Origin: Marsupella aquatica
Taxonomy: Eukaryota; Marchantiophyta
Direction of reading: 5' to 3'
Length of the DNA: 64,000 nt
NCBI GenBank assembly: GCA_973895155.1
Contig: OZ316898.1
Coordinates: 1,922,001-1,986,000, forward strand
This document shows positions 48,700 through 61,300 of the stretch, piece after piece. The notes under the pieces are model-generated. The model had not been told where the DNA came from and made no database searches. It saw only the letters and a program-made list of their open reading frames with translations. How positions within the stretch are numbered: the stretch's first letter is position 1; every line of letters begins with the position of its first letter. The translations under genes and the position numbers were made by a program.

Positions 48700-51600
48700 A
48701 GGACATAGTCTTCCACTAGTATTGCATTATATATCTCTTGGAGAGACAAAAACAATTTTTGCAAATCACTCCAAAGTTGTATGACTTGGGAGTGATTTCC
48801 CCAAAGTTACATCGTCCCTAAAGTAAACGCAAAAACACAGCTCTAAAGTGCTAATGGTGCAACTAGTGGTTGGAGAATGGTAAATATAGTATTTTGCACC
48901 TAGTGGAGGGGTTGCAAGCTCTATGTGGGGCCACATGGCACTCTAGGGCCCGCCTCCAACCCTTAGCCCCAAATTGGTCATTCATGCTTGTCTCCAATGA
49001 CTGCACTAGGGACATCTCAAATGACTCAAAGTCCAGTCATTTGCCTTATATGACATCCCATATGACCAATTCAATGACCCTGCTTGTAGTCATTGGCAAT
49101 TATGACACGACTTTGTTAAAAAATGACCCAATGAAGGTCCTAGTACGTCAAGAAAGAGGCCGCTTTAGATTTCTTGTAAAATAGGAATATTCCTATTCCT
49201 TTAACCAACACACATGTCCACCATAGAGGGAAGCACCACTACCACGCCCATCCCATTGGTGTTGCACTATCTCATTGAGGAACAAAACAAATGGCTCCAT
49301 TTGCCTTAGGAACATAAGATATTCATGATCCATGTTGGTGCTTTTGGCAAATCACTCCAAAGTTGTATGACTTGGGAGTGATTTCCCCAATGTTGCATCA
49401 TCCCTTAAGTAAACGCAAAAACTCACATGAGGTACGGTGCTAATGGTGCAACTAGTGGTTGGAGAATAGTAAATATAGTATTTTGCACATAGTGGAGGGG
49501 TTGCAAGCTCTATGTGGGGCCACATGGCACTCTAGGGCCCACCTTCAGCCCCTAGCCCCAAACTTGTCATTTGTGCTTCTGTTTAATGACTGCATGAAGG
49601 GCCACACAAATGACCACAAGTCTAGTCACTTGACTTATATGACTTCCCATATGACAGTTTTAATGACTTGACTTTTGGTCATTGGCATTTATGACAAGTC
49701 ATTGGTCACATATGACCCAATAAAGACCCTAGTTGGAGTGCCCCCTCGCATTTCCTTTGCAATGGAATAGAATATTCCCCACCCAAACACTGGCATAGAT
49801 ATGACAAAGTTAAATAGAAGGACAACAACCTTCCCCTAGTTTTGCCCTACCTCTTGGAGAACAAGAAAACAACTATTATTTCACATGGTGAGACTTTTGG
49901 CAAATCACTCCAAAGCCGTATGACTTGGGAGTGATTTCCCCAAAGTTTCATCATGCCTTAGATAAATGCAAAAATATGATTCAACATTAATTATGGTGCA
50001 ACTAATGGTTGAAGAATAGTAAATATAATATCCCGCACCTAGTGGAGGGGTTCTCACCTCTATGTGGGGCCACATGGCACTCTAGGGCCCACCTCCAGCC
50101 CCTAGCCCCAAACTGGTCATTTGTGCAGCACTACCTCTTGGAGAACCTCAAAAAAACTTTTATTTGCCTTTGGATGTGATGGTATGCATCCATGGTGACA
50201 CTTTTGGCAAATCACTCCAAAGTCGTATGACTTGGAAGTGATTTCCCCAAAGGTGCATCGTGCCTTAAGTAAACACAAAAACATGTGTCCAAAGTGTTTA
50301 TGTCGCAACTAGTGGTTGGACAATGATGAGTATAGTGTCCCGCACCTAGTGGAGGGGTTCTCACCTCTATGTGGGGCCCCATGGCACTCTAGGGCCCACC
50401 TCCAGCCCCTAGCCCCAAACTGGTCATTTGTGCTTTTCCTTAATGATTGCATGAGGGACCCCTAAAATGACCACATATCCAGTCATTTGACTGATATGAC
50501 TCTCCATATGACAGTTTTAATGACCCTACTTTTAGTCATTGGCATTTATGATGGGCCATTGCTCACATATGACCCAATAAAGGCCCTAGTACCTCCAAAG
50601 AGAGCCAGTTTTAGATTCCTTGCAAGGTTGGAATATTCCTATACCCTAATCCCGCACCCACACCATGCAGAGAAGCAAGACTCCCCTGCCCATTCCATTG
50701 GTGCAGCACTACCTCTTGGAGAACCAAAAATATGTTTTATTTGCCTTTGGATGTGATGGTATACATCCATGGTTGAACTTTTGGCAAATCACTCCAAAGT
50801 CGTACGACTTGGGAGTGATTTCCCCAAAGGTGCATCATGCCTCAAGTAAACGCAAAAACACGTGTCCAAAGTGTTTATGTCGCAACTAGTGGTTGGACAA
50901 TGATGAGTATAGTGTCCCGCACCTAGTGGAGGGGTTCTCACCTCTATGTGGGGCCCCATGGCACTCTAGGGCCCACCTCAAGCCCCTAGCCCCAAACTGG
51001 TCATTTGTGCTTTTCCTTTCAATGACTGCATAAGGGACCCCTCAAATGACCACAAATCCAGTCATTAGACTGATATGACTCTCCATATGACAGTTTTAAT
51101 GACCCTACTTTTAGTCATTGGCATTTATGACGGGCCATTGCTCACATATGACCCAATAAAGGCCCTAGTACCTCCAACTAGAGCCAGCTTTAGATTCCTT
51201 GCAAGATTGGAATATTCCTATACCCTAATCCCGCACCCACACCATACTCAGAAGCACCACTCCCCTGCCCATTCCATTGGTGCAGCACTACCTCTTGGAG
51301 AACCAAAAAACAACTTTTATTTGCCTTTGGATGTGATGGTATGCATACATGGTGACACTTTTGGCAAATCACTCCAAAGTCATACGACTTGGGAGTGATT
51401 TCCCCAAAGGTGCATCATGCCTGAAGTAAGCGCAAAAACATGTGTCCAAAGTGTTTATGTCGCAACTAGTGGTTGGACAATGATGAGTATAGTGTCTCGC
51501 ACCTAGTGGAGGGGTTCTCACCTCTATGTGGGGCCCCATGGCACTCTAGGGCCCACCTCAAGCCCCCAGCCCCAAACTGGTCATTTGTGCTTGTGTTTAA

Positions 51601-52120
51601 TGACTGCATGAGTGACCACACAAATAACCACAAGTCCAGTCACTTGACTTATATGACAGTCCATATGACAAATTTAATGACCCTACTTGTAGTCATTGGT
51701 ATTTGTGATGCAAATGTTTTTAGAAATGACCCAATAAAGATTACACTAGCTCCTTGAATGCCACATCACTATTTATTTGCAAATTAAAATATTCCCCATC
51801 CAAACACCGGCACAAACATGACACAACTACAACAAAGGATGACAACCTTCCATTGGTATTGCCCTACTTCTTGGAGAGACAAAAAGGTTTCATTTGCCTT
51901 TGGATACGGTAGTATGCGCGCATCTATATATGGTGACACTTATGGAAAATCACTCCAAAGGTGTATGACTTGGGAGTGATTTCCCCAAAGCTAGGTGCAT
52001 CATGCCTAAAGTAAATGCAAGACATGTGTTCAAATTGCTAATGCCCCAACCAGTGGGAGGACAATGATGAGTATTGTGTCCCGCACTTAGTGGAAGGGTT
52101 ATCAACTATATCAATGACTC
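48700..52120 (+). repeat. Right-arm tandem array, about seven units of 580 bp
   Basis: Each unit holds an AAATCACTCC..AGTGATTTCCCC segment; these start near 48763, 49349, 49903, 50209, 50786, 51366 and 51948. Spacings are about 586, 554, 306, 577, 580 and 582, so one unit is shortened. Each unit also carries CTAGTGGAGGGGTT, CATGGCACTCTAGGGCCCAC and several GTCATT motifs. Open frames that repeat in each unit are by-products of the repetition. It forms most of the right arm of the CACTA element. Confidence 0.9.
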
Positions 52121-53000
52121 TACAATTATGACCGGTGTCTGGAATGACTATTGAGTATTTTAATCTTCATATCTCTTGGGTTCTTTAATGACTCTATAAG
52201 TAGTCATTTATGCAATAAGTCCATAATGACTGTATGTTATTGTAAATATTGATATATCATGATTTTTAGATTGACCCTATATTTAGTCATTTATGCAACA
52301 AGTCCATAATGACAGTATATTATTGTAAACACCGATATATCCTAATTTCAAGTTTGACTCTAGAGTTAGTCATTTATGAGAGAGAAGTCCATAATGACGG
52401 TATGTTCTTGTAAACACTGATATGTCCTAATTTCAAGATTGACCCTAGAGTTAGTCATTTATGAGAGAAGTCCATAATGACGGTATGTTCTTGTAAACAC
52501 TGATATGTCCTAATTTCAAGATTGACTCTAGAATTAGTCATTTATGGGAGAAGTCCATAATGACAATATGTTGTTGTAAACATTGATATATTCTCATTTT
52601 CAGATTGACCCTATATTTTGTCATTTAACACCGTTGGTTAAAATGACGGTAATACATTTTTTGTCATTTATCACCGTTGTCCAAAATGACTCAAATAGAT
52701 TTTTGGTCATTTCAATCATTGTCCAGAGTGACTATAATGTTGTTAAACACTGATTTATCATTGTTGTTATTAATTGCATCATTTAAGACATGTGTCTAAA
52801 TTGACCATTTAGGGAAATTGGGTCATTTTGGTCACATCAGTCATTACAGACATTATACAAAATGACGCAAAAGTTAACATGTTGTCATTTCAGTCCATTG
52901 GTCATTGTGGACAGTCATTCCCCTGTCATTCTTTTTGTGTCATTAAAATTTTTGGTCATTTATTCATCTCCGTCATTGGGTGATTGGTCATAAAGGGCCC
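52120..53000 (+). repeat. Right subterminal repeat region
   Basis: Four diverged units at about 52240-52600 repeat GTCATTTATG, AGTCCATAATGAC, TATGTT.TTGTAAACA and TGATAT.TCCTAATTTCAAG with a period near 100 bp. From 52600 to 52990 GTCATT/AATGAC motifs are dense in both orientations. Matches the design of the left subterminal region. Confidence 0.8.
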
Positions 53001-53015
53001 TGTTTTCTTCTAGTG
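53001..53015 (-). repeat. CACTA right terminal inverted repeat
   Basis: Read inward on the minus strand: CACTAGAAGAAAACA. It is followed outside by TAA (53016-53018), the second half of the target-site duplication. Confidence 0.9.
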
Positions 53016-53190
53016 TAATTGACAATGCCCATAACTTTCTAGTTAGGCGTCCGCAAGCGGAGTCAGTGCCTTAGCCCGTTGTGATTGGGCCGACCCAGTG
53101 CTCATGCCTAGGCCCTCAAGTCCTATTGTCACCCGGGACCCCCAATTGGCCAAACCGGATCGAACCGTAACTCGTGCCGCAAGCGGCCAT
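53016..53190. other. Continuation of the sequence split by the CACTA insertion
   Basis: A GC-rich stretch that resembles the block left of 40500 in composition. It contains CCGCAAGCGG twice (about 53050 and 53178). The joint with the duplicated segment lies at about 53190. No gene. Confidence 0.4.
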
Positions 53191-53192
53191 AT

Positions 53193-53867
53193 TGTAGCTT
53201 CATCACCTAAATAGATAGCCTGTAATGGAGGGTTCAAACATCTATGGAACTTGAAGAAGACCTAGAATGAATGATTGTCTATCGAACTGGGTAAAGACAA
53301 CCCCGAAAGGATGGACACGTAGCCAAAGTTCATCCAACCTAAGTACCACAATTTTCAGTTCTAGAATATAAGAGATTTTTACAGCCATGTTAAACTATTC
53401 CACTCGAGTGTCACTATGAAGAGGCAACAGTGTCATCTTGCGCTGCTGGAGTAAAATTCAACATTCATAATTAGAACGGCAATAATTGTCTGATGCGCTC
53501 GAATATGATGTATCATTGACCAGAAATGACAAATGGAGCAATAGACTAGATTTTTACAGATCAATTAAGATTAAACAGTTATGCCTCTCATCTTCATTCT
53601 TCGCAGCTGCGTCAAGGGCCTGAAACGGAAGTGGAGTGAGCGTCATGAAACAGGGCAACAAATGCAAGAACGCCAAAACCAATCTCGTTTGAAAAGCTTC
53701 AATTCAGAAACTTCCATTTCTTTTAGCCCAATACCGGCATCTTAAAGGTGTCAAGCTCCTGCAGAACACTCAAAAGCAGGTAGGATATACCAGACCGAAT
53801 AATTTGCAATATAGTGATCAGCTTTAAAGCTTTAAAGTGCCAGCGATTCTAGCATCATTCTTGGCCT
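53193..53867 (-). pseudogene. Remnant of CFAP100 (3' flank and part of one exon)
   Basis: 53193-53575 matches the 3' flank of CFAP100 (22482-22865). 53580-53619 matches the upstream end of exon 23551-23745, beginning at its splice acceptor. Then about 53620-53840 matches the following intron, and 53841-53867 the edge of exon 23944-24138. The rest of the gene is gone: the sequence jumps to the equivalent of 30285, and GGCC occurs at both break ends. No usable frame remains. Confidence 0.85.
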
Positions 53868-55828
53868 CCCTTCTGTCGATCAAAGCTCCCAAGATTAAAG
53901 TTACGACGAGAGTATGAAGCGACCAGACAAGAAATCTCAAAGGTAAACTTCTCTGGAATCACCACAAGAAGGCCCTCACCTCTAGTGAATCCACCAAAAG
54001 CCCTGCAGAAGTTTTCGAGCATTGAATTACCTCCTGACGCGACTACTCCGTCAACTGGATTTCCATCGGACACATTACCAGTCATCCATCTTTTGAGATA
54101 CAACGAGAACTCTTCCCAAATGCTCTCATGCACCATCGGAGTGGCGTCATCCCCTCCAAAATCTCCAAGGAGCAAACGGAAGCATCGAAGAGATGGCGAT
54201 ATTAACTCTTCATTATCACTCCTCTAGCGCGAATATGACAATTCAATTTTGGTACGATATATTGCTGGTCATCCATCTTGTGAGATCCTTGGAGAAGTAT
54301 TATCAAAACGGCCTGAGGCATCCAGAGTGACCTCATCCTCTCAGAAAATCCAGCAAGCAAATGAAAGCATCGAAGAGTTGGTGATATTAATTCTCTTCAT
54401 CACGTTCTTTGCAGAGAGCCACGAGAGTTGGCTTTTGCTCCAGCTCTGGCTCCGGCTCCGGCCTATCGTTGAAGACCAATTTCAGCCGCTTCTACAGAAT
54501 AAGAATTAATTTCATCAGATTCACTAGAACAATCGATATTGCCTAATAGTTTCGTTCCGGTGACATTTCGAAACCGCCTAGGAACCAGATTTTATTCTGG
54601 GAAGGCTCAGTGCCAGACACGATCCTCTGTGTTTGCAAGGGTCTCCCTTCTGGCCGGTTGAGCACGCACGTACCACCTTCCAAAAGAAAGAAAGAAAGAA
54701 AGAAAGAAAGAACGGATGTGCTCTGTTCGCTCTCTTACGAGATTAGGATTGAGGTTTGATGGCTTCGGAGGGAAATGATCTATGAGGAAGAAATCGATAA
54801 TCTCAGGGACGAATTGATCGTGTCGAGAAGAAATCGACTGTCTGGGGCAGAGGTTTTGGAGGGAATTGATCTTCTAGGGAAAAAAATGATCAATTTGAGA
54901 GGCATCGAAGGCGTGGAGAAGAAACTGAATGTCTGGGTCCGAGAATTGTGGGAAGGAATCGCTTTTCTGATCATTTGTGGAGAATTTCAGCTTCTGGGGA
55001 AGAGAATCGTCTGGGACAAAAATTTCGGAAGAAATTGATCTTTTGAGGAGGAGTTGATTGTGTGAGGGAAAAATTGTCGTCATGGGAAAATTGTTGGGAG
55101 TGTAGGTTTTCAAATACAGCTTTCTTCATTGAATACTGGAGAAGGCGTTTATTTTGCATTTCAAGTGTCATCCTTCTGATCATCAAGACTCTGATGATCA
55201 CCCCCCAACATTTACTTGGAAAATGATGCTGAATAATCAGAGTGGTGTTGATTGAGGCTACGTACATAAGGGTGAAATGTACATTCAAACTCTCTGAATA
55301 TGCTCCATCAGTTTGCTGGGCACTCATTCCTTGACTAGAGAGGAGTACCATGTACTGTACCTCACTTTGCAAGGACAGGATTAACAAGTAATAATATGAT
55401 ATCCCCAATAATAATTTTGTTAAGCATTTACTCTTAAGTTTAATGTTGCGACTATAATGCATGAGCCCATGGGGTTAGATTACCCCTTGTGGTGGTTACA
55501 TGTTTCCCCGTTTCATTCAGTTTCACAAAACCTTTTTCTTTTAACTTGTAAAATAGTTTATAGTTAGGTTAACCTTAGTCACAGATTTACTTAATTTAGT
55601 AATGTTGTGCACTATATGAAGCACATTGTTGCTTGTGAGTATGAACTTAAGCTCACTCAATAAGTTGAGGAATAGAGAAAACTTGTAAGTTGAGAGATAA
55701 GGAAAATTTATATTGCAGAAACTAGGAATGACTGAGTGGCCAATAATGCAATAAATTCTTGTGTATTCCATTGCAGGCTCTGTTCAGGTTAGTAACATGC
55801 CCATAATTTGTTTTAATTGGCCTAGAAT
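53868..55828. other. Right copy of the unassigned duplicated region
   Basis: Collinear with about 30285-32208. The minus strand shows a longer open frame here than in the left copy (54175 down to 53855, containing NPVDGVVASGG and FGGFTRGEGLLVVIPEKFTF) because of small indels. I do not recognise it. No gene is assigned. Confidence 0.4.
54683..54711 (+). repeat. GAAA microsatellite (right copy)
   Basis: Counterpart of the run at 31098-31126 in the left duplicate. Confidence 0.85.
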
Positions 55829-57213
55829 TTTATTATATAATTGCAAACAGAAGCAACTTTTAAAAGCTAGGGTCTAGACCTAAACTCAATTAATCCGTGG
55901 ACCCCCATGTTATTTTAGAGACAGTTATCTAGAAACTGAAGCCGAGATGGACCTCTAAATTGAAAGAAAAAAATTTCAAAATTGGACAAGTCAATGTTTG
56001 ACACTTGAAACAGTTGCCAAACTTACCAAGGCAACCATAATTAACATCAAATAATTGCAAAACCAACTGCATTGTGAACTACTATTTAATGTGTGGGTAG
56101 CTTAATTGCCCACTTCAACAAAACGGTGCTCGACGGTTTCCTCCACGGTACCGAAGGGATGCTGGATGCACTCAGGTTGCATCAAAAGTAATCACTTTCA
56201 ATTCCTACACGCAGATAGACAAAGAGAGCAAAGTCATCGGTGTCATCAAATCATTAACTTTTGCATAATCATTTAAGACACAAAAAGTTTCATGGAAACA
56301 AATCTCCAATTGTGGAATTTGGAATCGATTGAAAATCAGAGAAATTTAGAAACTCATGACCATTTTAGTACTTGATAAAATCTCTCAATGTTACACTCAT
56401 TGGAAAGCTAAAGAACATTATAAACTTATAATCTACTCACAATCAACTAAATCTATCAATGTTGAGTTCATTAAAAAGATAAAGAAATTCTAAAATTCAT
56501 AATCTCCTTAGTACTCCATAAAATCTGTCAATTTTAGGTTCATTCTCATGGAATGGGTCAACATTTCAAGGGTTGTACAACAAAAATTTCTATTCACGTT
56601 AGAGACTATGAACTCACGGGTAAAATATATTTTTCAAATTATTACTCAATTCTTACCGAATGATGACAATGTTTAGCACATCAGGACCATCTCTTCAAGA
56701 TCTTTCTAACGCTATATTATACGTGAGTTTTCATTATGATTTGATTCAATAATGTCGAATCAAAAATTATTACTAGGAAAATTTTATGTTTTGAATAAAA
56801 TCAAAATACAAATAAAACAGTTATTGGGAGCAGTTTTACCTCAATTTTTTTGTCTTTTGATTTGCATGTCAATTTTTTTTTACATTCTTTTTTATGACAT
56901 GGTATCCCAATTTTTACAGAAAACTCGTCACAAACACGAATGCAGAAGTTAATTTTATCCAAAAACAAGTCTCTTCTTGTTTGCAACGTGCCATGATGAT
57001 GTGGCGCGCTGTGGAGCCAGGAATTTTGCAAGGACCCCTAATGGGGGTCCGTAAATAAGGACAAATTTATAATGACTGAATAACACAAATCTATAAGGTG
57101 CACAAAAAAAAATATGCAAAAATAATGGAAAAGAATTTAGATTTATTTATTTTTTCAAATTTATTTATTTTCAATTCTATTTGAGTTCAAAGAATGTGTA
57201 TTCAAACTAGTGT
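55829..57213. mobile_element. AT-rich insertion of about 1.4 kb specific to the right copy
   Basis: In the left copy GGCCTAGAATC is followed directly by AATAAAACTCTT (near 32205). In the right copy the same two flanks are separated by about 1.4 kb of AT-rich sequence. No coding domain, terminal inverted repeat or clear target duplication is visible, so the class is unknown. A deletion in the left copy is the alternative explanation. Confidence 0.5.
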
Positions 57214-58345
57214 AATAAAACTCTTATGTGTTCCATGACAAGTTGGTTAGTAAAATGCTGATAATTTTTATAGCTTCAACGTAGCAATCTACAGATGTAC
57301 ACTGACTAGAGTTTGATTCACACACTAACCTTCCACTTGCCCCACCAGCGCAATTTACCTCAACATACTTGAGATTCTTGTATTTGCCAACAAGTCTTTC
57401 TAACTCAGATAAACTCAAGTATCTTGGATGTTTAACTCTACAGTAGATCTCAGCTAGAACAGCAATCAGATCTGAACGACTTAGGATTGTCACGAACACA
57501 GTGATGACAGATTTCTAGCACGTGAGCAATGTGCCCGGGTCTCGCGGTTGACTGTACACTACTTTGAAGAATCGATAAGTATCACAAAAACCTCATGGGA
57601 TGCAGTTTGTCTAAATGTCAGCTGGGTGGTGAAAGGCAAGATTGACGGCTTTTTGTGCCTTAATAGTTCACAGAATTCCATTCATTTGCAACAAGGTTGA
57701 CAGCTTTTGGTAACATGAATGGCCAGGCAGATGCTTTAGCCCATATCGCACACTAAATTTTAGAATACTTTGTAGAGAGCAGACTACATTTCCAGGAAAG
57801 CTGCATTAAAATATGTACTGTTCCTGCTTAGATCACGGTCACTAAGAGTACAATTTTATACTATATCCAGGCATGCACGCACTAGCTTGTACACGTAAAT
57901 TTGGTAGAAATCCAATTCAAGCTCGCTGGAACGCTCTAATTCATCGATCCTCACCGTTCTTTTTAATTAAAGTAAAAGTAGCTTACTGGTCCTTTTGGCT
58001 TTTAACATTTTTATGAGGTTGTGATCGAGGTACTACTTTTCGGTGACGAGCCTTCTAGCTTACATAGACCTTACAATTGACGGACTCCGAAAGCAACTGT
58101 ACGGGTTATCCAAATGGACTTGCGGCATTCAACGAGAAAGCTCCAGTTGGCTTAGATTAGCTTCCTTGTTGGTCTTGCACTGAGTCGACCGTGACCTACG
58201 TACGTGACTTTTAAACCGGAGTTCCACAGCACTCCTCTCATGAAGTGTGGAATTTCTACCAATGTTGCTACACGCCGGATCGAACACGGTAAGCAGACAG
58301 TCTCAGGTGCAAATCGTGAAGACGCGCTCCCCATCTGTTGAGAAA

Positions 58346-61300
58346 ATGAGGTTACCGCTGTATTCAGTAGTGCTGCTTGGAATTGTGGGTTTTTTGCTGG
58401 TCAGTGGAGAAGTTGGGGCTCAGAGTTCGGGTGGTAAGGGTCACAACGCCACCAGCTTGTGCGCTGAACTCATCATTCCCAACGAGTACAACTGTATTGA
58501 GTACAAGGTATGTAAACCTTTTCCCATTATGAATTCCAATTATCTGATGTCCAATTCTGAATATAGATTGTGTTTTTTTATTGAAGAACTTGCAATATTC
58601 TCGATTGAAATTGTTCTGTTTGAGCTATTCGCGCGGAAAGGACAGAGAATACTCTTTTCGCAAAGCAAGGAGTCGATTATCTAATGCGAACTGCTCAGAA
58701 TACTGTTCTCAAGACTCACTATGTTGTAGCTTTTGGACTAGACGGAAGTATCCGACTTCTAGACATTTTGTGTGAAATGATTGATACCCAATCGCGTCAG
58801 TGTATTGACAGTTCACGCAACTAGATATCTGGATGTGTGCTCGATTTATCGCCCCACCTTTGTCAGGACGGTCCTGTCTTTAAGTTGTTGCGACGCCCGA
58901 TCAAGATTCAAGCCCACTGCCTGTCTAGACGTTACACATGCAAATCGGCGTCCATCGCAATCCGGACCAGTCTCTGTTCCAGTCATTGTGAGGAATGTCA
59001 AAGTCTCTAACAAGGGTCTATAGTTTCTGTCTTCACTGACCTACAGTATCACTGTACGTCGCACCCAGAAAGCTTGAAATCAGACACACCTATCGGAAGT
59101 GCCCTAGCTATTGCACTCTGTCACTTACTGAGTGTCATGAGGTAGTTCACCTACTGTAGCTCAGAGACTTGTTTTGCTTGATATATGTGCACTGCTTCTC
59201 TTTAATGATTACTTTGGACATTAAGGATGTGGGTGGTTCTCCTGAGGCTAGACCAGCCGAGAGAACAGCTCGGAGTCTACATTGAACAAGTCAATGAATA
59301 TTTTGGAAAAGGATGTGGACAGGAGTTTTTTGACTCTGAATTACTACCTACAAAAGCTTGGAATGTAAATGTGTATACTCGTGATGCGTCATTGAACAGT
59401 ACGTGTAGATCCAGTTGTGATCATTGACCATTAATTTGCTCGCAGGTTGTTACCGACGATGGCTTTATCTTGGGCATGCAAAACATCCCGTGCAGTCGCG
59501 GATTCGGGAGCGCACCGAATAATGGTCCTCCAGTACTCCTTCAGCATGGACTCACTGCTGTAAGTAACGCAAAGTTTTGCTCATGGTAACTGACAATACA
59601 TGGGTGGCGCTGGTTTGGACTTTTCACACCTTTTCATCTTTGAATGTCATATATACCGGACCAAAATTATTTTGCTGGACACTGAATTCAACATATATGT
59701 AATTGACTGTGATCAGCGAAATGAACTTGAGCAATATGTATATATACCCTTGAGATCTCTGCACTTACCAAAATTTCGGCTCTCCCCTTTTCGGAGTTCT
59801 TTGTTTTCGTGGTATTTTCGTAGTTCTCCTCGGTCCTCCGGGACTAAAGTTCATTTTGACCTACATTCAGTCTCTTTAGCTGTGACTACCTGGCCCGGGA
59901 CCTGGCCTCAGCTTTTAGACAGACAAAGTTCCATAGTTAATGCAGAAAATTTTTCATTAGTTACAAGATTTTAACTGGAAATTGGATCACTTCACTCGGA
60001 AGAGAGAACTTAAATTGTAGTCTTGCATTTTCAACTTGCATTGTGCAGCGTGATATTCATCGCTCTGAACTAGCCTGTTACATTAATTATTAACCATCTT
60101 CGGAATCTTCATTCAGGGAGGGGACACTTGGGTCGACAATGGCCCTCAGGAATCTCCGGCTTTCATCTTAGCGGACGCTGGGTTCGATGTCTGGATTATG
60201 AATACCCGAGCTATACAGTGGAGCCATGGGCACAAGACTCTCAGCCCATCTGAAGATGTAAGTGAGCGTGCAAAGTAAAGTCAATCAACAGCTGGACTCA
60301 GAACATTGCACGCTCGCTCTCTGAGGCATTGTTTATCGAGACTAGTGATGAATTGAGACACTGTGATGTGGGGGAATGCAGGCGTATTGGGCATGGAGTT
60401 ATGACGAACTCGCAAGTTACGACTTGAAAGCCTCCACTGAGTTCGTCTACAATAAAAGAGGCGGCAAAAAGTTGTCATACATCGGCCACTCTCTGGTAAG
60501 GACCGTTTGTATTCCAGAAAGAGTTGAACTTTAAAGTATTGCCTATTTGCAAAATGTCATGCGGGTGACTTATTGTTGGGAACTTCAATCACAACAGTTT
60601 ATTGCGTAGTAAGTGAACATTGTAAATAGTATGCACTTCTCTACTGTCCTCGCTTTAAACACAAGGTCGTGCATTCAGCATCAACATTGATGCGACCTAC
60701 GATGATTACGGTAAATGAAGTCATTGTAATTAAGACGTAAAGCTATTCATAATCATGAAAACTGATGCAAATAGTGCAAATAATAAAGCATCTGTAATCT
60801 AGACCATTGTATACTTATATCCGGATCGATATCAGCCTAGATTTCAGCCCCTGGATAGCTTGGACTACAGCTGCGTTATCAGAGACAAGCTAATGAGAGT
60901 CAAGTGACCGAAGTCTAGATTGGATTGTGATGCTTGGAGATCTGAAGTACGTGCGAGAGCTTCAATATATTAAAAGCTGTAGCCAGGAGAAGGAAATGTT
61001 TGCAATACCAATGTCAAAACTTTTTTCGCTGTGCAGCTCCCAAGTGAAAGGTTTTAGCAGAAATTTTCTTCATAGTTCTCGCTTATGATGTGCAGTACTG
61101 AACACTGAACACTGACAGATGAGTCTCGTTTTTGACCAATTCAATCAGGGAACCACAATTCTTATTGCAGGTCTTACTAACGGCCGTTTCAACACGACAG
61201 TTCTTGGATACTTGAATGCAGCTGTGATGTTGGCTCCCATTGTACTCTTAAATTCCAATCCCAATTCCAATGCCCCGCTGCTCACAGGAGCAATCATGAA

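Larger units (their letters stand above)
40500..53015 (-). mobile_element. CACTA (En/Spm) DNA transposon, 12.5 kb, structurally complete ends
   Basis: The left end begins CACTAGTAGAAAACA and the right end, read inward, begins CACTAGAAGAAAACA: 14 of 15 bases match, followed by a further shared TTTATGAC. TAA flanks both sides. Both arms are packed with GTCATT/AATGAC motifs, typical of subterminal transposase-binding sites. The minus strand carries a TNPA-like gene (41.56-44.44 kb) and the C-terminal part of a TNP2-like transposase (44.82-46.08 kb). I see no TNP2 catalytic core upstream of it; instead there is low-complexity and tandem-repeat sequence. The element is therefore probably non-autonomous, mobilised if at all by a relative. 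The near-identical ends and unchanged target duplication suggest a not very old insertion. Confidence 0.92.

Noticed and set aside
48870-51757. Series of similar open frames on the plus strand (each about 60-107 codons) in the 580-bp repeats
   Set aside because: They recur only because the DNA repeats; they share no domain, start at various non-conserved positions and fall in transposon arm sequence.
48700-52120. CRISPR-like array (repeats at regular spacing)
   Set aside because: The genome is eukaryotic, units are 580 bp, and the repeated palindrome is part of a long tandem repeat, not a short repeat with unique spacers.
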